Below, piece after piece: positions 21,207 through 35,114 of a stretch of 64,000 nucleotides of DNA (position 1 is its first letter; every line of letters begins with the position of its first letter). The stretch is from Procambarus clarkii. Taxonomy: Eukaryota > Arthropoda > Malacostraca > Decapoda > Cambaridae. The notes below the pieces were generated by a model, which was not told where the DNA came from, ran no database searches, and saw only the letters and a program-made list of their open reading frames with translations. The translations under genes were made by a program, and so were the position numbers. Location of the stretch: NCBI RefSeq assembly GCF_040958095.1, contig NC_091172.1:7156314-7220313 (forward strand). Reading direction: 5' to 3'.

Positions 21207-22100
21207 TATGAACAATGAGAGTGGGAATGAGTGAGTGAGAGAGCAACATCTGATCTCTACCAAAACATATGATTACGAATCCCTATACTGCAATGAAAGG
21301 GAACTTACTACATACGAAACACGACTGTTTAAAACTAGTAAGTTCCGGGACCAAGAGCTAGAGACACTAAAACAAATATAGATAACCCTTACTCGATCTC
21401 TCCTCGCGTGAAGTGTCCGCGGCCGGAGTGTCGCCCTTTGCCTTCTCGCTAAGCGTATTAATGATTACTACATACGAAACACGACTGTTTAAACTACTAA
21501 GACCCGGGTTCAAGAGCTAGTCTCTAAAAATATAGTTAGCCCTCACACGATCTGTCCCGTCACTTGCTTAGCTAATGAACTATGGGGATCCGTTCCTGAT
21601 CCCATTATGGGTCTCTGTAACCCTTCCACCACCACTCACAGGGAGTGCATAATTAAGAAATTAAATCTTCTTGTGTCAAGTGTTTCCATTACGCTCAACC
21701 ATCTGTACCTTGCCTTCCCATTCTCAGAAATGGAGGAGACTCCTCTAGTCCTAAATTTCCTCTACTGGGAGACGCGCTGGGAGACATGCTGTGAGACGGG
21801 GTGGGGGGATTGGGGTGGGAGACGGGCTGGGAGATAGAAAATATTATTTGGAACCAAAGAGTCATGCTCGCTGAACCTGAGACTGAGAACCAGTATTCTT
21901 TCCAGAGATTTTCGTGCTAGTATTCAGAGCTAGGAGACTGCTCTGGATACTGAATACTCTGAGAGGGTGAGTTCCACCTTATGGGCCCCGCCTCCGCTCT
22001 ATCGTGTCTGTTTTTGGAAATTGTGGATAGAGTTTGCTTCCACAATGTTTTACCCAAGATCGTTCCACATATTCATGTTGAATGAACCCGTCTGAATGTG

Positions 22101-23813
22101 TGTGTATTCACCTAATTGTGCTTGCAGGGGTTGAGCTTAGGCTCTTTCGGCCAGCCTCTCAACCATCAATCAACTAGTGTACAGGTTCCTGAGCCTATTG
22201 GGCTCTATCATATCTACACTTTAAACTGTGTATGGAGTCAACATCCACCACATCACTTCCTAATGCATTCCATTTATTAACTACTCTGACACTAAAAAAA
22301 GGAAAAATTATAATGTCTTTATAACTCATTTGCACACTAAATTCCCACCTGTTTCTCCTAGGGCCTGTGCTCCTTGTGTTACATGAACTGCCTTTATCTT
22401 CCGTATCAATTTCTTTGAGAATCTTGTATGTGGTGATCATGTCCCCCCCCCTAACTCTTCTGTTTTCCAGTGACATGAGGTTTAATTCCCGTTGTCTCTC
22501 CTCATAGCTTATGCCCCTTAGTTCTGGCATTAGTCTGGTGGCAAACCTTTGAGCCTTCTCCAATTTAATTTTATACTTGACGAGGTATTGACTCTATGCT
22601 GAAGCTGCATGTTACAGGATTGGTCTGACATAAGTGGTATACAGGGTCCTGAACGATTCCTTACACACGTTTCTAAAGGCAGTTCTTATGTTGGCCAGTC
22701 TAGCATATGCCGCTGATGGTATCCTTTTGATGTGAGCTTCTGGGGACAGGTTCGGTGTGATATCAACCCCAAGGTCTTTCTATTTGACTTGCAGCATTTC
22801 ACCTCTCAGAAGGTATCTAGCGTTCAGCCTCCAGCTCCCTCCCTTCGCCTAATTTCATTACTTTACACTTTCCTGAGTTGAACTTTAGTAGTCATTTTCT
22901 AGACCAATCCTCCAGTTTGTCCAGGTCGTCCTGTAGTCTCCATCTATCTTCATCTGTATTGATTCTTCTCATAATGTTTGCATCATCGGCATACATTGAA
23001 AGGAATGAGTTTATTCCCTCTGGAAGATAGTTTACATATATTAGAAACAGGATGGGTCCAAGTATAGAGCCCTGTGGGACTCCGCTGGTGACATATCGCC
23101 ACTCTGATGTCTGCCCCCTCATAGTTACTTGCTGTTTCCTGTTGCTTAGATACTCTCTTATCCACTGGAGCACCTTACCTTTTACTCCTGCCTGTTGCTC
23201 CAACTTTTGTAACAGCCTTTTATGAGGTACTGTGTCAAAGGCTTTCTGACAGTCCAAGAAGATGCAGTCTGCCCACCCTTCTCGTTCTTGCTTAATTTTT
23301 GTTGCTTGGTCATAGAATTCTATTAAACCTGTGAGGCACGATTTACCGTCTCTGAACCCATGTTGGTGGTGCGTTATAAAACTGTTTCCCTCCAGGATTC
23401 TCTACGAGCCTTTTCCTCGCGATCTTCTCCATCACCTTGCATGGTATACATGTTAGGGAAACTGGCCTGTAGTTCAGTGCCTCTGGCCTGTCACCCTCTT
23501 TGTATATTGAGACTACATTAGCTGTCTTCCAGCTTTCCGGTAGGTCTCCTATTTCTAGTGACCTGTTATACACCATAGAGAGTGGCACACTTAGTGCTTC
23601 TGCACCTTCGTTTAGTATCCATGGTGAGATTCTGTCAGGCCCAACAGCCTTTGTCACATCCAGCTCCAGCAGATTCCTTTTGACCTCATCACTGGTGTGG
23701 ACAAATTTCTCCAATGTTGCTTGGTTTGCCGCCGCCTCATTTAGTGTAGGGACTTCTCTGTGTGAGAAGTGAGAAGAGCACTCCTCAGTGTGAGTTTGTG
23801 AGTCAATTACTGT
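22101..23813 (-). mobile_element. LINE copy (YADD subfamily), right arm
   Basis: Mirror of 15641-17352. Minus-strand pieces at 23831-23343 (fingers), 23257-22892 (palm with YADDANIM) and 22563-22195 (thumb and 3' end) carry the same stops, so the disabling mutations predate the duplication. Confidence 0.87.
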
Positions 23814-25053
23814 GTGTGTGTGTGTACTCACCTAATTGTGTCTGCAGGATCGAACATTGACTCTTGGATCCCGCCTTTCGAGCATCGGTTGTTTACAGCA
23901 ATGATTATGGTCCTATTTTCCTATCATACCTAGTGTTAAAATTATGAATACTATTTGCTTCCACAACCTGTTCCAGAAGTGCATTCCATTTTCCCACTAC
24001 TCTCACGCTAAAAGAAAACTTCCTAACATCTCTGTGACTCATCTGAGTTTCCAGCTTCCACCCATGTCCCCTCGTTCTGTTACTATTCCGTGTGAACATT
24101 TCGTTCTATGTCCACTCTGTCAATCCCTCTGAGTATTTTATACGTTCCATTCAGGTCCCCCGCTCTCCATTCTTCTTTCTAGTGCCGTAAGGCACAGTTC
24201 CCTCAGGCGCTTCTCATACCCCATCCCTTGTAACTCTGGGACGAGTCTTGTTCCAAATCTCTGAACCTTTTCCAGTTTCATTATATGCTTCTTCACATCG
24301 GGACTCCATGATGAGGCGGCATACTCTAAGACTGGCCTCACGTAGGCAGTGTAAAGCGCCCTAAATGCCTCCTTACTTAGGTTTCTGAATGATGTTCTAA
24401 CTTTTGCCAGTGTAGAGTATGCTGTTGTCGTTATCCTATTTATATGTGCTTCAGGAGATAGATTAGGTGTTACATCCACGCCCAGGTCTCTTTCACGCGT
24501 CGTCACAGGTAGGCAGTTCCCCTTCATTGTGTACTGTCCCTTTGGTCTCCTATCTCCTAGTCCCATTTCCATAACTTTACATTTGCTCGTGTTGAACTCC
24601 GGTAGCCATTTCTCTGACCATCTCTGTAACCTGTTCAGGTCCTCTTGGAGGATCCTGCAATCCTCATCTGTCACAACTCTTCTCATCAACTTTGCGTCAT
24701 CTGCGAACATCGACATGTAGGACTCTACTCCTGTAAACATGTCGTTAACATATACTAGAAATAGAATTGGTCCCAGCACCGATCCTTGTGGTACTCCACT
24801 CGTTACTGTTCGCCAGTCAGACTTCTCGCCCCTTACCGTAACTCTTTGGCTCCTTCCTGTTAGGTAGTTCCTTATCCATGCTAGGACCTTTCCCCCCACC
24901 CCCGCCGGCCTCTCGAGCTTGAACAGCAGTCTCATGTGCGGTACTGTATCAAAGGCTTTTTGGCAGTCCAGAAATATGCAGTCTTCCCAACTATCTCTAT
25001 CCTGTCTTATCCTCGTTATTTTATCATAGAATTCTGAAAGGTTTGTGTGTTTG
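23814..25053 (-). mobile_element. Best preserved LINE RT, right-arm copy
   Basis: Mirror of 14403-15640, with the open frame 25124-24138 on the minus strand. The frame is 20 codons longer at its start only because it reads into the neighbouring LINE tail (QLGEYTHKH). Confidence 0.9.
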
Positions 25054-25726
25054 TGTGTGTACTCACCTAGTTGTGTTTGCGGGGGTTGAGCTCTGGCTCT
25101 TTGGTCCCGCCTCTCAACCGTCAATCAACAGGTGTACAGATTCCTGAGCCTACTGGGTTCTATCATATCTACACTTGAAACTGTGTATGAAGTCAGCCTC
25201 CACCACATCACTGCCTAATGCATTCCATTTGTTACCACTCTGACACTAAAAAAGTTCTTTCTAATATCTCTGTGGCTCATTTGGGCACTGAGTTACCACC
25301 TGTGTCCTCTTGTGCGTGTGCCCCTTGTGTTAAATAGCCTGTCTTTATCTATCCTATCAATTCCCTTCAGAATCTTGAATGTGGTGATCATGTCCCCCCT
25401 AACTCTTCTGTCTTCCAGCGAAGTGAGGTTTAATTCCCGTAGTATCTCCTCGTAGCTCATACCTCTCTGCTCGGGTACTAGTCTGGTGGCAAACCTTTGA
25501 ACTTTTTCCAGTTTAGTCTTATCCTTGACTAGATATGGACTTCAAGCTGGGGCTGCATACTCCAGGATTGGCCTGACATATGTGGTATACAAAGTTTTGA
25601 ATGATTCTTTACACAAGTTTCTGAATGCCGTTCGTATGTTGGCCAGCCTGGCATATGCCGCTGAAGTTATCCTCTTGATATGGGCTGCAGAAGACAGGTC
25701 TGGCGTGATATCAACCCCCAAGTCTT
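25054..25726 (-). mobile_element. LINE RT C-terminal fragment, right-arm copy
   Basis: Mirror of 13731-14402, with the same thumb motifs and 3' block. Confidence 0.85.
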
Positions 25727-25855
25727 GTAATTACCTAAGTGTAATTACCTAAGTGTAGTTACAGGATGAGAGCTACGCTCGTGGTGTCCCGTCTTCCCAG
25801 CACTCTTTGTCGTATAACGCTTTGAAACTACTGACAGTCATGTAGGTAGGTCATG

Positions 25856-25900
<45 letters not shown>

Positions 25901-25902
25901 TG

Positions 25903-26587
25903 TGTACTTTTCTAGTTGTACTTACCTAGTTGTGGTTGCGGGGGTTGAGCTCTGGCTCTTTGGTCCCGCCTCTCAACTGTCAATCAACTAATGTACAGGT
26001 TCCTGAGCCTACTGGGCTCTATGATATCTACACTTAAAACTGTGTATGGAGTCAGCCTCCACCACATCACTTCCTAATGCATTCAATTTGTCTACTACTC
26101 TGACATTGAAAGATTCTTTCTAACGTCTCTATTGCTCATTTGGTCACTCAATTTCCACCTGTGTCACCCTAGTGCATGTGCCCCTTGTGTTAAATAGTCT
26201 GTCTTTATCTACCCTATCAATTTCTCTGAGAATCTTGTATGTGGTGATCATGTCCCCTCTAACTCTTCTGTCTCCCAGTGACGTGAGGTTTAATTCCCGT
26301 AGTCTCTCCTCGTAGCTCATACCCCTTCAGTTCGGGTACTGGTCTGGTAGCAAACTTTTGAGCCTTTTCAAGTTTAATTAATCTTATGCTTGACTAGATA
26401 TGGACTCCATGCTGGAGCCGCATACTCCAGGATTGGTCTGACATATGTGGTATACAAAGTTCTAAAAGATTCTTTACACAAGTTTCTAAAGGCCGTTCTT
26501 ATGTTAGCCAACCTGGCATATGCCGCTGATGTTATCCTCTTGATATGGACTTCAGGGGACAGGTCTGGCGTGATATCAACCCCCAGG

Positions 26588-26676
<89 letters not shown>

Positions 26677-26880
26677 ATTGAAAATTTCATCTTTTTTTTT
26701 CCTAAATGATACCTTGTATCTGGTCTCCTGCTCCCTACACCTATCTTCATTACAGTTCATTTGCCAGGGTTAAACTCTAACAACCATTTGTTCGACCATT
26801 CCTGCAGCTTGTCCAGGTCTTCTTGAAGCCTCAAGCTGTCCTCCTCTGTCTTAATCCTTCTCATAATTTTGGCGTCGTCA
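25903..26880 (-). mobile_element. LINE RT fragment with (CT)n insertion, right-arm copy
   Basis: Mirror of 12581-13556. In this copy the GA tract is in phase, so one frame (26760-26374) reads Glu-Arg repeats straight into KDLGVDITPDLSPEVHIKRI. Confidence 0.85.
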
Positions 26881-27035
26881 GCAAAGATTGTGGAAGCAAA
26901 TTCTTTTCGTAATTTTAAAACTATGTATGATAGGGAAATAGGACGAGAGTCATTGATGTAAACAACCGATGGTTCGAAAGTCGGGATCCAAGAGTCAATG
27001 CTCGATCCTGTAGACACAAATAGGTGAGTACACAC
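26881..27035 (+). mobile_element. LINE 3'-end fragment, right-arm copy
   Basis: Mirror of 12428-12580, ending in AGGTGAGTACACACAC. Confidence 0.75.
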
Positions 27036-29473
27036 ACACGGGAGAAAAAGGAACCACATGGAGAGCTAAACTACTGGAGGTGGCAACAAAAAACTTTCTA
27101 AGCCAACATGTCAGGGAACCCACAAGAATGAGGGGTAACGATGAACCAGCGAAACTCGACCTAGTCTTCACTCTGAATGACTCGGACATAAGGGAAATTG
27201 ACTTCGAGGTCCCAGTAGGAATGAGCGATCACAGTGTACTGACGTTTGAGTATCTGGTCGAAGAAGGGCCAAAGTACTCGAGAAAGGGAACTGAAAGCAA
27301 AAGGCTAGCATTACGCAAGTGAAATTACAAGGAGATAAGAAAATTCCTAATGGATATAACATGGGAATCAGAGCTAAGGAGAAAGACGGCCCAAGACATG
27401 ATGGAATACATCACGCAGAAGTGCAAGGAGGCAGCAGAAAAGTTTATCCCGGCCCAAAATATAAAAAATTAAATGCAGATGAGAAACCCATGGTTTAATC
27501 AGAGATGTAAGCTAGCTAAGTAACACAGTAAAAGAGCATGGAGAAACTATAGAAATAACAGGACACTTGAGAGCAGAGAAGGTTTCCAGAGAGCCAGGAA
27601 TGAATACCTCAGGGTGAGAAGAGAGGCAGAAGGGTAATATGAAAACGACATAGCAAGCAAGGCTAAGACCCAACCCAAATTGCTGTGCAGGAACATCAGG
27701 AGAAAGACAACAGTGAAGGAACAGGTAATGAAACTGAGGATAGGGGCAGATAGATTCACTACTAACGACAAAAAAGTGTGCGAGGAACTCAATATGAAAT
27801 TCCAGGAAGTCTACACATTAGAGCAAGGAGAAGTTCCAGAGATAAGAGAAGGAATAATTAACCAGGCACCACTAGAGGAATTTGAGATTACCAGTGGAGA
27901 TGTAAGGAAGCTTTTGCTAGAGTTGGATGTGACAAAGGCTATAGGCGCGGATGACATACCACCATGGATACTAAAGGAAGGAGCAGAAGCACTGTGCCTG
28001 CCACTCTCCATGGTGTATAACAAATCACTGGTAACAGGGGAATTGCCAGAAATTTGGAAGGCGGCAAACGTTGTCCCGATATACAAGAAGGGGGATAGAC
28101 AGGAGGCACTGAACTACAGACTAGTGTCCCTAATTTGCATAACATGCAAGCTAATGGAGAAAATTGTGCGGAAAAAGCTAGTGGAGCATCTGGAGCGAAG
28201 GAACTTTGTGTCACAACACCAACATGGTTTCAGGGATGGCAAGTCATGCCTCACAGGATTAATTGAATTCTACGATCAGGCAACAGGAATCAGGCAAGAA
28301 CGAGAGGGGTGAGCAGACTGCATATTTTTGAATTGCCAGAAAGCCTTTGACACAGTGCCACACCAGAGACTAGTGCACAAGCTGGAGATGCAGGCAGGAG
28401 TGAAAGGGAAGGTATTCCATTGGATAAGGGAGTACCTAAGTAACAGAAGGCAGCGAGTCACTGTGCGGGGTGAGGTATCAGATTGGCGAGACGTTACCAA
28501 TGGGGTCCCGCAGGATTCAGTCCTTGGACCCATACTGTTTCTTATATATGTAAATGATTTTCCGGGTGGTATAGAATCATTCCTCTCATTGTTTGCTGAT
28601 GATGCAAAAATTATGAGGAGGATGAAGACGGAGGAAGACAGTATGAGACTACAAGATGACCTAGACAGACTGCATGAATGGTCCAACAAATGGCTACTAA
28701 AGTTCAACCCGAGTAAATGTAAGGTAATGAAACTAAGCAGTGAAAACAGGAGGCCAGACACAAGATACAGAATAGGAGATGAAGTCCGTCATGAAACGGA
28801 CAGATAGAATGATCTAAGAGTTGATATCACACCAAACCTGTCTCCTGAAGCCCACATCAAAAGAATAACATCTGCGGCGTATGCGAGGCTGGCTAACATC
28901 AGAACTGCCTTCAGGAACCTGTGTAAGAAATCATTCAGAACATTGTATACCACATATGCAAGACCAATCCCGGAGTATGCGGCCCCAGCATGGAACCCAT
29001 ACCTTGTCAAGCACAAGGCGAAGCCTGAAAAAGTTCAGAGGTATGCCGCTAGGCTAGTCCCAGAACTAAGAGGTATGAGTTACGAGGAAAGTCTGTGTGA
29101 AATGCACCTAACGACACTAGAAGACAGAAGAGTAAGGGGAGACATGATCACTACCTACAAAATTCTCTGAGGAATTGACAGGGTAGATAAAGATAAACTG
29201 TTTAACACAGGTGGTACACGAACAAGGGGACACAGGTGGAAACTGAGTACCCAAATGAGCCACAGGGACGTTAGAAAGAACTTTTTCAGTGTCAGAGTAG
29301 TTAACAGATGGAATGCATTATGCAGTGATGTGGTGGAGGCTGACTCCATTGCACAGTTTCAAATGTAGATATGATAGAGCCCAGTAGGCTCAGGAATCTG
29401 TACATCAATTGATTAACTGTTGAGAGGCGGGACCAAAGAGCCAGAGCTCAACCCCCGCAAGTACAATTAGGTG

Positions 29474-29478
<5 letters not shown>
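27036..29478 (+). mobile_element. LINE with endonuclease C-terminus and RT, right-arm copy
   Basis: Mirror of 9985-12427. The pieces are 27080-27322 (endonuclease C-terminus with the SDH motif), 27680-28312 (fingers), 28328-28807 (palm, FADDAKIM) and 28943-29170 (thumb). A one-base difference near 29138 changes the thumb frame relative to the left arm, which has an extra C there. Confidence 0.88.
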
Positions 29479-29507
<29 letters not shown>

Positions 29508-29509
<2 letters not shown>

Positions 29510-29852
29510 TGTATAAAATACTCAGGGAAATTGACAAAGTGGAAATAGATGAAATGTTCACGCGTAATAGTAACAGAACGAGGGGACATGGATGGAAGCT
29601 GGAAACTCAGATGAGTCACAGAGATGTTAGGAAGTTTTCTTTCAGCGTGAGAGTAGTGGAAAATGGAATGTACTTAAGGAACAGGTTGTGGAAGCAAATA
29701 CTATTCATAATTTTAATACTAGAAATGATATGGAAATGGGACAGGAGTCATTGCTGTAAACAACTGATAGCTAGAAAGGCGGGATCCAAGAGTCAATGCT
29801 CGATCCTGCAAGCACAAATAGGTGAGTACAAATAGGTGAGTACACACACACT
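29508..29852 (+). mobile_element. LINE 3'-end fragment, right-arm copy
   Basis: Mirror of 9612-9956, starting after the (AC)n tail of the previous copy. Confidence 0.8.
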
Positions 29853-29946
29853 CACATCCCAGGAAGCAGCTCATATCAGTTGTCTAACTACCAAGTACCT
29901 ATTTACTGCTAGGTGAACAGACACATCAGGTGAGTGAAACTCTGTC

Positions 29947-30512
29947 CATCATGTCTACACATGAATCTGTGTATGAAGACAGCCTCCACCACATCACTGC
30001 CTAATACATTCCATCTGTTAACTACTCTGACTCTGTAAAATTGATTTATAATGTCTATGGCTCATTTGGGTTCTTAGTTTCCACCTGTGTTCCCCTCAAA
30101 ATTCAAATGTTTATTCAGGTAAAGTACATACATACAAGGGGTGATACAAATATTGATGAATTTAAAGATAGAGCTAGTACATACAATGCCTAAAGCCACT
30201 ACTACGCAAAGCTTTTCGGGCAGGAAAAACACTAAAGACTAAAGACTAAAGACTAAAGACCCTTGTACGAGTACCACCCATGTTAAATAATCTATCTTTA
30301 TCTACCCTGTCTATACTACTGAGAATTTTGAAGATGGTAATCATGTCTCTTCTAACTATTCTGTCTTTCATCGACGCGAAGTGCAATTCACACAGCCTTT
30401 CCTGGTAACTCATACCTCTTATTTCTGGCACTAGTCCAGTGGCATACCTTTGAACCTTCTCCAGGTTCTTTTGTGCTTGGGTATGGACTCCAGACCTGAC
30501 CAGACCTAACAC
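29947..30512 (-). mobile_element. LINE RT fragment with nested 3'-UTR, right-arm copy
   Basis: Mirror of 8955-9521. The nested 3'-UTR module lies at about 30098-30262. Confidence 0.8.
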
Positions 30513-30996
30513 AGGTCAGCTCAGGTCTCATACTAAACACAAGAAAATTAAAGATTAATTCTCATAAAAAAAACAGGCTACGGGAAGGCTTATATTATAA
30601 GCTATGAGACAACCTTAATAATTGAAGGTTCCAGAGGCAACAAACCGCTGTCCAACTGGAATTTTATACTCCCCCTCCCCCCCCCTGGATAATACTTTGT
30701 ACAGAGGAATTAGTGATCCACACCCACGTCACTGGAAATGTGAGCGTGGATCACTAATTTCACTAAATGATATGTTTATGTCCACAGTTGTATAGTTGAT
30801 CCCTTCATGACAAGGGAGTGGCGAAGTACATGCAGGAGAAGTACAAAACTCCCGTTGGACAGCGGTTTGTTGCCTCTGGAACCTTTTCTTATTAAGGCCG
30901 TCTCATAGTTTATAATATGAGGCTGTCCGTAGCCTGTGTTTTTCCTGAGAATTAATCTTACATTTTCTTGTGTTTAGTTTGAGACCTGAGCTGACC
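30513..30996. mobile_element. Foldback MITE, right-arm copy
   Basis: Mirror of 8471-8954, with the same 165-bp inverted arms. Confidence 0.75.
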
Positions 30997-31135
30997 TAAC
31001 TTGTCCTAACCTAGCTTGACCTGGCCTAAGCTGACCTGACCTTATCTAACCTGACCTAGTCAAACCTAACTTGACCTGACCTAACCTAACGTGTCCCAAC
31101 CTGACCTAACCAAACTTTAACGTAGTTTGACCTAA

Positions 31136-31974
31136 TCCAGTGGTGTGTCACACTGCTACTGTGGGCGGCACCTACCAGTGGTGTGCCACACTGCCACTGT
31201 GGGCGGCACCTACCAGTGGTGTGCCACACTGCTACTGTGGGCGGCACCTACCACTGGTGTGTCACACTGCCACTGTGGGCGGCACCTACCAGTGGTGTGC
31301 CACACTGCCACTGTGGGCGGCACCTACCAGTGGTGTGCCACACTGCCACTGTGGGCGGCCCCTACCAGTGGTGTGCCACACTGCCACTGTGGGCGGCACC
31401 TACCAGTGGTGTGTCGCACTGCCACTGTGGGCGGCACCTACCAGTGGTGTGCCACACTGCTACTGTGGGCGGCACCTACCAGTGGTGTGCCACACTGCCA
31501 CTGTGGGCGGCACCTACCAGTGGTGTGTCGCACTGCCACTGTGGGCGGCACCTACCAGTGGTGTGCCACACTGCCACTGTGGGCGGCACCTACCAGTGGT
31601 GTGTCGCACTGCCACTGTGGGCGGCACCTACCAGTGGTGTGCCACACTGCCACTGTGGGCGGCACCTACCAGTGGTGTGTCGCACTGCCACTGTGGGCGG
31701 CACCTACCAGTGGTGTGCCACACTGCCACTGTGGGCGGCACCTACCAGTGGTGTGCCACACTGCCACTGTGGGCGGCACCTACCAGTAGTGTGCCACACT
31801 GCCACTGTGGGCGGCACCTACCAGTGGTGTGCCACACTGCCACTGTGGGCGGCACCTACCAGTGGTGTGCCACACTACCACTGTGGGCGGCACCTACCAG
31901 TGGTGTGCCACACTACCACTGTGGGCGGCACCTACCAGTGGTGTGCCACACTGCTACTGTGGGCGGCACCTACC
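31136..31974. repeat. 38-bp minisatellite, right-arm copy
   Basis: Mirror of 7495-8332. The unit reads CACTGCCACTGTGGGCGGCA followed by CCTACCAGTGGTGTGCCA. It has about 22 units in the same variant order. Confidence 0.97.
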
Positions 31975-32918
31975 CAACACTCACTATCGCTACACTTTGG
32001 AACATGATATTATTTCTCTTGTATTTAATTAATATATTTCCGACCTACGAGCAAGGATTTCGCGTCTGTAGTGATCAATTGCTTCCTCCCATTCGGAGGA
32101 CAGAGTGCCCTCCTCCAGAGCGCTGGAACTGAGGTCTCCAAAGGATTCCAGCGCCCCGGTGTAGTCCCCGAGGCCTTAAATCCCCCACACATTGTAATGC
32201 CGGGTGGTGGTGGTGGTGTGAGCCTTCAGTGCCGCCCCCTTGTTGCCTCACGCAGTATGTCACTCGCAGCTCCTGCAGAGTGATGTATAGAGGAACTCTA
32301 GAGCACTCCCTCAGATTGCAAGTGCAGCAGAGTGCGCCACAGAGCTTTATCATCTGCTGGATGTGGAAACTGTGTCTGTGATGTAAAGTCAGGAGCCGGG
32401 AATATAAGTAATCTGGAGAAAATTTGCATTGGCAATTTGTTAAGTTTGCGGCCAATGGATCAACTTCCCTGTGAGGATGGTACGTTGGTAGCCCACACAG
32501 GGTGGTTCAAGAATATTTTGCATAAGTACGTGAGTGAGGAATACATGCATTTAATTAGCAATAACCATGTGCATGGCCCAACGTAACTGATGAAGTTCTC
32601 CTGAACTTTTATGTTATGTGATTTGTTCTGAGAACATGGTGGGTGGTTCTGTTATTTGGGTAGGACAGTAACCTAACCTAACCACCAAATCATGGACATT
32701 TCATTCACGTGAACATTCGGAACCTTGAACCGCCGCCCATATAGAGAGCAGCCATCAGTTCAGCCTACTCTGCCGTCCCACCCCAAGTCCTTCTCCTGAT
32801 CTCTTACAAGGGCTGTAGAGATGTAATGGCTTTGCGGTTTCTCCTGATAGTTTCCTTCCTATCTGCCTACTGAGGCACCAACACCGCCTTAAAGGAAGGA
32901 TTTAAGGCGGTGTATGAC

Positions 32919-33362
32919 GACATACTGAAAACTCACACCCCAGAAGTGACTAGAACCCATACTGCCAGGAGCATTCTGCGGGCGTACAGCATCCCTTAAC
33001 CGCTCTACCAACACGACCGGACAAAAGAGGATGGTAGCCGAGGCTATTTCTATCCCCCCGCCGGCACTCGGTTGGTAATCTTGGGCATGGTATTTTATCA
33101 AATCACCTCATTCTTTGGGGCACACATGAGGAATACAAATGCGAACAAGCCTGAATGGTCCCCAGGACTATATGCAACTGAAAACTCACACCCCAGAAGT
33201 GACTCGAACCCATACTGCCAGGAGCACTCTGCTAGAGTACAGGATCCCTTAACCGCTCGACCAACATGACTGGACAAAAGAGGATGGTAGCCGAGGCTAT
33301 TTCCATCCCTCCGCCGGCACTCGGTTGGTAATCATGGGCATGGTATTTTATCAAATCACCTC
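32919..33362 (-). mobile_element. Tandem tRNA-Leu-like SINEs, right-arm copies
   Basis: Mirror of 6112-6555, two copies in tandem on the minus strand. Confidence 0.65.
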
Positions 33363-35044
33363 ATTCTTACGTCGACCGTGCTGAGAGCACGGTCGACATA
33401 AGCGTTGACAACACTCCTCTTGTACCTGTCTGGGCAGTCACTGTTGGCATTGAGGCACATTGCTATGTTTGTTTCCTTAGCAGTGTGAACACCTCCGCTC
33501 CTTTCCATGACTGTTACGTCTAGAAAGGGCAGCTTCCCATCCTTCTCCATCTCATAAGTGAAAATCAACACAGAATTCTGCTCGAATGCCTCCTTCAGCT
33601 CCTGCAGACGTGTGACATCAGGTACCTGGGTAAAAATGTCGTCAACATACCTGCATTATTGGCAGGTTTCAAGTTCATGTCAAATAAAACCGTCTGTTCG
33701 ATGGTACCAATATAGAAGTTTTCAAACAGGACGCCTAGGGGAGAACCCATGGCGACCCCAGCTACTTGCTTATATATATGCCCATCAGGGCTCAAGAAGG
33801 GTGCCTCTTTAGTACAAGCTTGGAGTAGTTTCCTTCAGAATGTTTTCTGGTATGTCAAGAGGAGTACAGACCGGATCACGATACACTCTGTCCGCTGTCA
33901 TCCTAATTGTTTCATCCACAGGTACGTTGGTAAACAGTGATTCTACGTCCAACGAGGCTCTTATCCCTGTGGCCCGTGTTCCCCGCAGTAAGTCAACAAA
34001 TTCCTTTGGAGACTTCAGGCTGAAAGCACAAGGTACATAAGGAGTCAGCAAGCCATTGAGTCGCTTCGCCAGTCTGTACGTGGGTGTGGGTATCTGGCTG
34101 ATGATTGGCCGAAGTGGGTTTCCAGGCTTGCGTGTCTTGACATTTCCATACGCATACCCAGGTTTGTATTCCCAATAATCTTTGGCAGGTGGAGTCCGGA
34201 TTTCTTGGCGTTCACGGTTTCGATCAGTCTGTTGACCGTTGCTTTCAATTCGGCTGTAGTGTCCTTCGTTACCCTTTGGAATTTAGTTTGGCCAGAGAGA
34301 ATGAGGTTCATTTTCGCCAGATATTCGTCTTTTTTAAAAATGACATATATTGGCGACTTGTCACCTCTCCTGACGACTATCTCCTTGTTCTCACGAAGGC
34401 TCTTAGCTGCCGCTTTGAGCTCGGGGGACAGTATGGTGCTTCTGTAGTTGCCTCGAATCTTTCCTCCTTCTGCAATAAGTTCTGCTTGTAAGGTGTCTTT
34501 GGAGGTGACTTTCCTTTGTGTCTCGAGGTCGAATATGTCGTCCAACAGGATCTCCAACTCCACTTTCCGAGCCATCTCACTTGGTCTGGACATAACGTGA
34601 CAGTTTATACCCAGATTTGGGAGAGTGACTTGGTCCTCAGTGAGGTTGATTCCAGCAAGGTTCAGGAAGCCATCTCTTGGTCGTGCAATCGCCATAGGTC
34701 CTCCATATAATGTTGTTAGTTTCTTGATTATCCTGGTTTCGGTGCTGTGGTGGTGTCGATCTGTGAGGATGTCGAGGTGTTGCTCGATACGAGTACGGAG
34801 GTTTTCGTCGATGTTGCTGTTTCTCCATTGGTTTGTAGCGTTACGTAGTTGCGTTTTGTTGTCTTTGATTTCATTTTCTGCCATATGTATCTGATTACGA
34901 ATCAGATCTTGGCGATATTTTATCGTGAAGGCTTGATTTCTTGCTGCTGGGTCGTGCGTTTTAATATTAGTATATTTTGGTAGCAGCCTTTCTTGTAAAC
35001 ATATGTTGTTACATATGACCGAAAAAGTAAGATTAATAATTCTA
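33362..35044 (-). mobile_element. Penelope-like element, right-arm copy
   Basis: Mirror of 4430-6112, with the same frame breaks and terminal hairpin (about 33364-33395). The first open frame is 34884-34045 on the minus strand. Confidence 0.88.
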
Positions 35045-35114
35045 ACACGAATTTTCTCAATATTTCTTATTTTCTTTTTACTGTCGATGGTAATTGAAAA
35101 ATCAGTTCTCCAAA